Of a DNA stretch of 16,485 nucleotides, positions 14,170-16,485 are shown in pieces. The first letter of the stretch is position 1, and each line of letters begins with the position of its first letter. This DNA comes from an uncultured Lachnospiraceae bacterium (GTDB lineage: Bacteria > Bacillota > Clostridia > Lachnospirales > Lachnospiraceae), in the NCBI GenBank assembly GCA_947175845.1, contig CAMWOK010000027.1, forward strand, positions 1 to 16,485, read 5' to 3'. Made by a program: the position numbers and the translations under genes. Below the pieces are notes generated by a model. That model was given only the letters and a program-made list of their open reading frames with translations, ran no database searches and was not told the origin of the DNA.

Positions 14170-14541
14170 CTACGGCACGACCACATCCAGCTTACGCGCC
14201 TTTGCGTCTCCTGTCACTTCCGCCACAAGCCTGTGCGGCAGACAGACAATCGTCTCGCCGTCCCTCGCGATCGGCCGGTAATCCATACAGTACCCGTCCG
14301 GGCAGTCCGCCTCCGCCATGTATGCACAGCCTTCCGCAATCACGAGCGTGTTGTGCCCCCGCGCCCCGTCGACTACAATCTCACACTCCTGCGTCAGACA
14401 ATACACCCCATAAAGTTTCCCGTCGACGGTGATCCGCACGGACGCCCCTGCGCCCCTGTGCGCAGACGCCGCCAGCAGGGCCGACACTGCCGCAGCCGCA
14501 AGAAGCACGGCAATCAGAATCAAATCTTTTTTTCGAAACAT
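14170..14541 (-). CDS. Membrane-anchored NusG domain II-containing protein
   Basis: The 123-residue protein starts MFRKKDLILIAVLLAAAAVSALLA, an N-terminal signal anchor (about 6-25), followed by an extracellular NusG domain II. Family-typical motifs are the ADCPDGYC segment, GETIVCLPHRLVAEV, and an earlier CLTQEC; the paired cysteines suggest structural or redox roles. It is unrelated in function to the transcription factor NusG as far as is known. A TTG at 14562 and an ATG at 14553 are in frame upstream but lack ribosome sites, while GGAGAG lies about 6 bases before 14541. It is the first gene of the unit that continues into the Gx transporter and dinB. Confidence 0.85.
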   Translation of the reverse strand: MFRKKDLILIAVLLAAAAVSALLAASAHRGAGASVRITVDGKLYGVYCLTQECEIVVDGARGHNTLVIAEGCAYMAEADCPDGYCMDYRPIARDGETIVCLPHRLVAEVTGDAKARKLDVVVP

Positions 14542-14586
14542 GCGTCTCTCCATCTGTATCAATATTTCATCCGAATGTTTGTTTTG

Positions 14587-14600
14587 CGAACATCTATTCT
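14587..14600. promoter_or_regulatory. Candidate LexA (SOS) box at the NusG-II/Gx/dinB promoter
   Basis: The minus strand reads AGAATAGATGTTCG. Against the Gram-positive SOS consensus CGAACRNRYGTTYG it differs at two specified positions: A for C at position 1 and T for C at position 5. The right half GTTCG is perfect. It begins one base after the -10 hexamer and covers the predicted start of transcription, a classic repressor position. A damage-tolerance polymerase lies in the unit it would control. No LexA gene is in the window. Confidence 0.4.
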
Positions 14601-14601
14601 T

Positions 14602-14630
14602 ATCATACCTTATTTTGCTGACCCTGTCAA
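14602..14630 (-). promoter_or_regulatory. SigA promoter of the NusG-II/Gx/dinB unit
   Basis: The minus strand reads TTGACA (14625-14630), a 17-base spacer, and TATGAT (14602-14607). Transcription should start near 14595, giving a leader of about 54 bases before the ATG at 14541. It is divergent from the MATE promoter; the two -35 elements are 31 bases apart. Confidence 0.75.
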
Positions 14631-14661
14631 CCGAAAGATACGTTTTGTTCTGTCATTTTTA

Positions 14662-14690
14662 TTTACAGCACCTCCGGAACCAGATATACT
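14662..14690 (+). promoter_or_regulatory. SigA promoter of the MATE transporter gene
   Basis: TTTACA (14662-14667), a 17-base spacer and TATACT (14685-14690) match the consensus at five of six positions each. The start of transcription is expected near 14697, with a leader of about 66 bases. The leader holds a small GC hairpin, GCGCC/GGCGC (14713-14717 with 14721-14725), without a T-tract. Confidence 0.65.
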
Positions 14691-14762
14691 AAAGCTTGTC
14701 TTAACCAGATGTGCGCCGCGGGCGCGCTCTAATCCGATTGCATTAAAGGAGTAATCTTCAAA

Positions 14763-16112
14763 ATGAAAACAAAAGCAAAAACATACGACATGGATCTCTG
14801 CGAGGGCTCTCTGTGGAAAAAGATACTGTTTTTCAGCGTCCCGCTGATGTTCTCCAACGTACTGCAGGTCGTGTTCAACATGTCAGACGTCGCCGTCGTC
14901 GGAAAGTTTGCCGGGCCTGTCGCCCTTGGCGCCGTGGGCTCCACCAGCATCCTCGTCACCCTGTTCACGGGGATTCTTCTGGGATTGTCCAGCGGTGTGA
15001 ACGCGCTCACCGCGCTCTACATCGGCTCTAAGAACGAGGAAAACGTGCGGGAGACAGTCCATACCGCCGCAATCCTATGCCTCATAACGGGTGTGCTGAT
15101 CACCCTTCTGGGCATTGCTTTTTCGCGGCCCATTCTGACTGCCATGCACACAAAGGACGAGCTGATCGAGGATGCGCTTGTCTATCTGAGAATCTATCTG
15201 CTGGGAATGCCGGCCCTCGGAATTTTCAACTTTGGAAACTCTGTTCTGAGCGCCGCCGGCGACACCAAAAGGCCGCTGTACTACCTGAGCCTTGCGGGCG
15301 TGCTGAATGTGCTGATGAACCTTGTCTTTGTCATTGTGTTTCACATGGGCGTCGCGGGTGTGGCGACTGCCAGTATCCTGGCTCAGTATTTTTCCGCGGT
15401 GATGATACTGGTGCTTCTGCTGCGCTCGAAAGAATGTTTTGGCCTGCAACTGCGCTCTCTGCGCATCTCGCCCGACAAGCTCCAGCGTATCATCCGCATC
15501 GGCATCCCCTCCGCTTTCCAGTACGCCATCTTTGCCCTCGCAAACCTGTTTGTGCAGACAGGCGTCAACTCTTTTGACCATGTCATGGTGGAGGGAAACT
15601 CTGCTGCCAGCAACGCGGACCCGCTCGTGTACGATATGATGGCGGCTTTCTACACCGCCTGCTCCAGCTTTATCGCACAAAACTATGGCGCGCAGAAGAG
15701 AGACCGCATCAAAAAAAGCTATCTCATCTGTATGCTCTACTCGTTTCTTGTGGGGCTTTTTCTGGGTGTGGGCATCTACCTGCTGCGGTATTCGTTTCTG
15801 TCGCTTTTCACAAATGATACCGCCGTGGTCAACGCCGGCATCAAGCGTCTGTCGGTCATGGCGCTGTCCTACTCCGTGTCCGCGTTCATGGACAATACGA
15901 TTGCGGCGTCGCGGGGGCTGGGCAGGACGATCCTTCCTACCATCATGGTCATCCTCGGCTCCTGCGTTTTCCGCATCGCCTGGATCTACACGGTGTTTGC
16001 CTTCTTTGGAACGATTGAGTCGCTGTATCTGCTGTATGTATTCTCATGGCTCATCACAGCAGTTGCCGAAATCATCTATTTTGTGCGGGTGTTCCGAACC
16101 ATCAAAAAATGA
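14763..16112 (+). CDS. MATE family multidrug/toxin efflux transporter
   Basis: Cation-coupled antiporter of the multi-antimicrobial extrusion family. The 449-residue protein has about twelve hydrophobic segments in two homologous halves. Family-typical first-half signatures are VFNMSDVAVVGKFAGPVALGA (about 38-58), GLSSGVNALTALYIG (about 77-91) and the NFGNSVLSAAGDTKRPLYYL loop. In the second half IGIPSAFQYAIF opens the seventh segment, and FMDNTIAASRGLGRTILP lies near segment ten. The substrate cannot be predicted. AAAGGAG lies 11 bases before the ATG, slightly far. It is the only rightward gene, divergent from the NusG-II unit and convergent with map. No adjacent MarR or TetR regulator is present. 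Confidence 0.95.
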   Translation: MKTKAKTYDMDLCEGSLWKKILFFSVPLMFSNVLQVVFNMSDVAVVGKFAGPVALGAVGSTSILVTLFTGILLGLSSGVNALTALYIGSKNEENVRETVHTAAILCLITGVLITLLGIAFSRPILTAMHTKDELIEDALVYLRIYLLGMPALGIFNFGNSVLSAAGDTKRPLYYLSLAGVLNVLMNLVFVIVFHMGVAGVATASILAQYFSAVMILVLLLRSKECFGLQLRSLRISPDKLQRIIRIGIPSAFQYAIFALANLFVQTGVNSFDHVMVEGNSAASNADPLVYDMMAAFYTACSSFIAQNYGAQKRDRIKKSYLICMLYSFLVGLFLGVGIYLLRYSFLSLFTNDTAVVNAGIKRLSVMALSYSVSAFMDNTIAASRGLGRTILPTIMVILGSCVFRIAWIYTVFAFFGTIESLYLLYVFSWLITAVAEIIYFVRVFRTIKK

Positions 16113-16138
16113 CATGCTCTGCCATGTCATTTTTTGAT
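16101..16138. terminator. Bidirectional rho-independent terminator between MATE gene and map
   Basis: A perfect 16-bp inverted repeat (16101-16116 with 16123-16138) has a 6-base loop. The core GACATG/CATGTC is flanked by A6 on the left and T6 on the right, so either strand yields a stem followed by a U-run. The left arm contains the last codons and stop of the MATE gene. The right arm ends 5 bases before the map stop codon. Confidence 0.9.
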
Positions 16139-16142
16139 CCTT

Positions 16143-16485
16143 TTAATAACAGAGAATCTCGTATCCGTCCTCCGTAATGAGAATCTGTATCTCCCACTGC
16201 GCGGAGGGAAGCCCGTCCTCCGTGTAGACAGTCCAGCCGTCGTCATCCGATATATAGATGTCCTCTTTTCCCATGTTGATCATGGGCTCGATTGTGAATA
16301 CCATACCTGGAACCATCAGCATTCCAGTGTCCTTCGGGCACACATAGCTCACCCAGGGATCCTCGTGAAACTCCAGCCCGACACCATGTCCGCCGATTTC
16401 ACGGACAACGCTGTAGCCATTCTGCATGGCAAACTCGTGGATCGCCGCCCCCATGTCCCCGATTTTTCTCCACGGCTGTATATAC
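16143..16485 (-). CDS. map: Methionine aminopeptidase type I, C-terminal part (N-terminus outside window)
   Basis: Removes the initiator methionine from new proteins; it is a dinuclear metalloenzyme with the pita-bread fold. About 113 residues are visible, from YIQPWRKIGDMG to the stop. Metal-ligand and catalytic positions are present: the first His in GGHGVGLEFHE, the second His four residues after GVG, Glu in FTIEPM, and Glu in SAQWE near the end. The DGWTVYTEDG segment is also typical. The frame is open to the window edge, so the gene continues to the right; family members are about 250-290 residues, so more than half is missing. It converges on the MATE gene with a shared terminator. Confidence 0.93.
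   Translation of the reverse strand, partial: YIQPWRKIGDMGAAIHEFAMQNGYSVVREIGGHGVGLEFHEDPWVSYVCPKDTGMLMVPGMVFTIEPMINMGKEDIYISDDDGWTVYTEDGLPSAQWEIQILITEDGYEILCY

Noticed and set aside
14713..14725. GC hairpin in the MATE leader as a terminator or attenuator
   Set aside because: The 5-bp stem with a 3-base loop has no following T-tract; recorded only as a structure.

Overview
The window reads as chromosome of a spore-forming clostridial Firmicute, most likely Lachnospiraceae. The reasons are the gene order tig-clpP-clpX-lon, an alpha/beta-type small acid-soluble spore protein (SASP), a Gx-transporter/NusG-II pair, strong AGGAGG-type ribosome sites and consensus SigA promoters. Base composition is balanced to slightly GC-rich. 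Genus cannot be assigned from sequence reading alone. Nearly everything is transcribed leftwards (minus strand); only the MATE transporter runs rightwards.

Region 1 (1-5723) is the protein quality-control block: trigger factor, ClpP, ClpX and Lon (cut at the left edge about 30-40 codons before its expected end, but with both catalytic residues inside the window). An extended -10 promoter precedes tig, and a hairpin terminator sits between clpX and lon. Region 2 (5775-6150) is a monocistronic SASP gene with a SigG-like promoter and a strong terminator.

Region 3 (6187-11662) is the most unusual part: a tight six-gene unit, cheR - cheB - stand-alone receiver - cheW - soluble PAS histidine kinase - receiver/HD-GYP protein. 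It is driven by a perfect TTGACA-N17-TATAAT promoter embedded in the end of the preceding gene. It has chemosensory adaptation and coupling enzymes but no CheA or chemoreceptor, and it ends in a predicted cyclic-di-GMP phosphodiesterase. The CheB receiver has lost all its phosphorylation residues, with cysteines at the phospho-Asp and Lys positions. The kinase has a four-cysteine PAS hairpin and a C-terminal domain that resembles a histidine-less HPt. Together these suggest a non-canonical, possibly thiol-responsive, chemosensory-to-c-di-GMP pathway; that is inference.

Region 4 (11659-14630) holds a DJ-1/PfpI protein, then the unit NusG-II protein - Gx transporter - dinB (DNA polymerase IV). 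This unit has a consensus promoter with a LexA-box-like site immediately downstream of the -10. Region 5 (14662-16485) has a divergent MATE efflux gene with its own promoter, a perfect 16-bp bidirectional terminator, and the C-terminal part of methionine aminopeptidase.

No gene-free stretch exceeds 300 bases. I saw no tRNA, rRNA, CRISPR array, insertion sequence or attachment site. Starts were moved inward from the longest open frame for clpX, clpP, tig, the HD-GYP regulator, the stand-alone receiver, the Gx transporter and the NusG-II protein, using ribosome binding sites.
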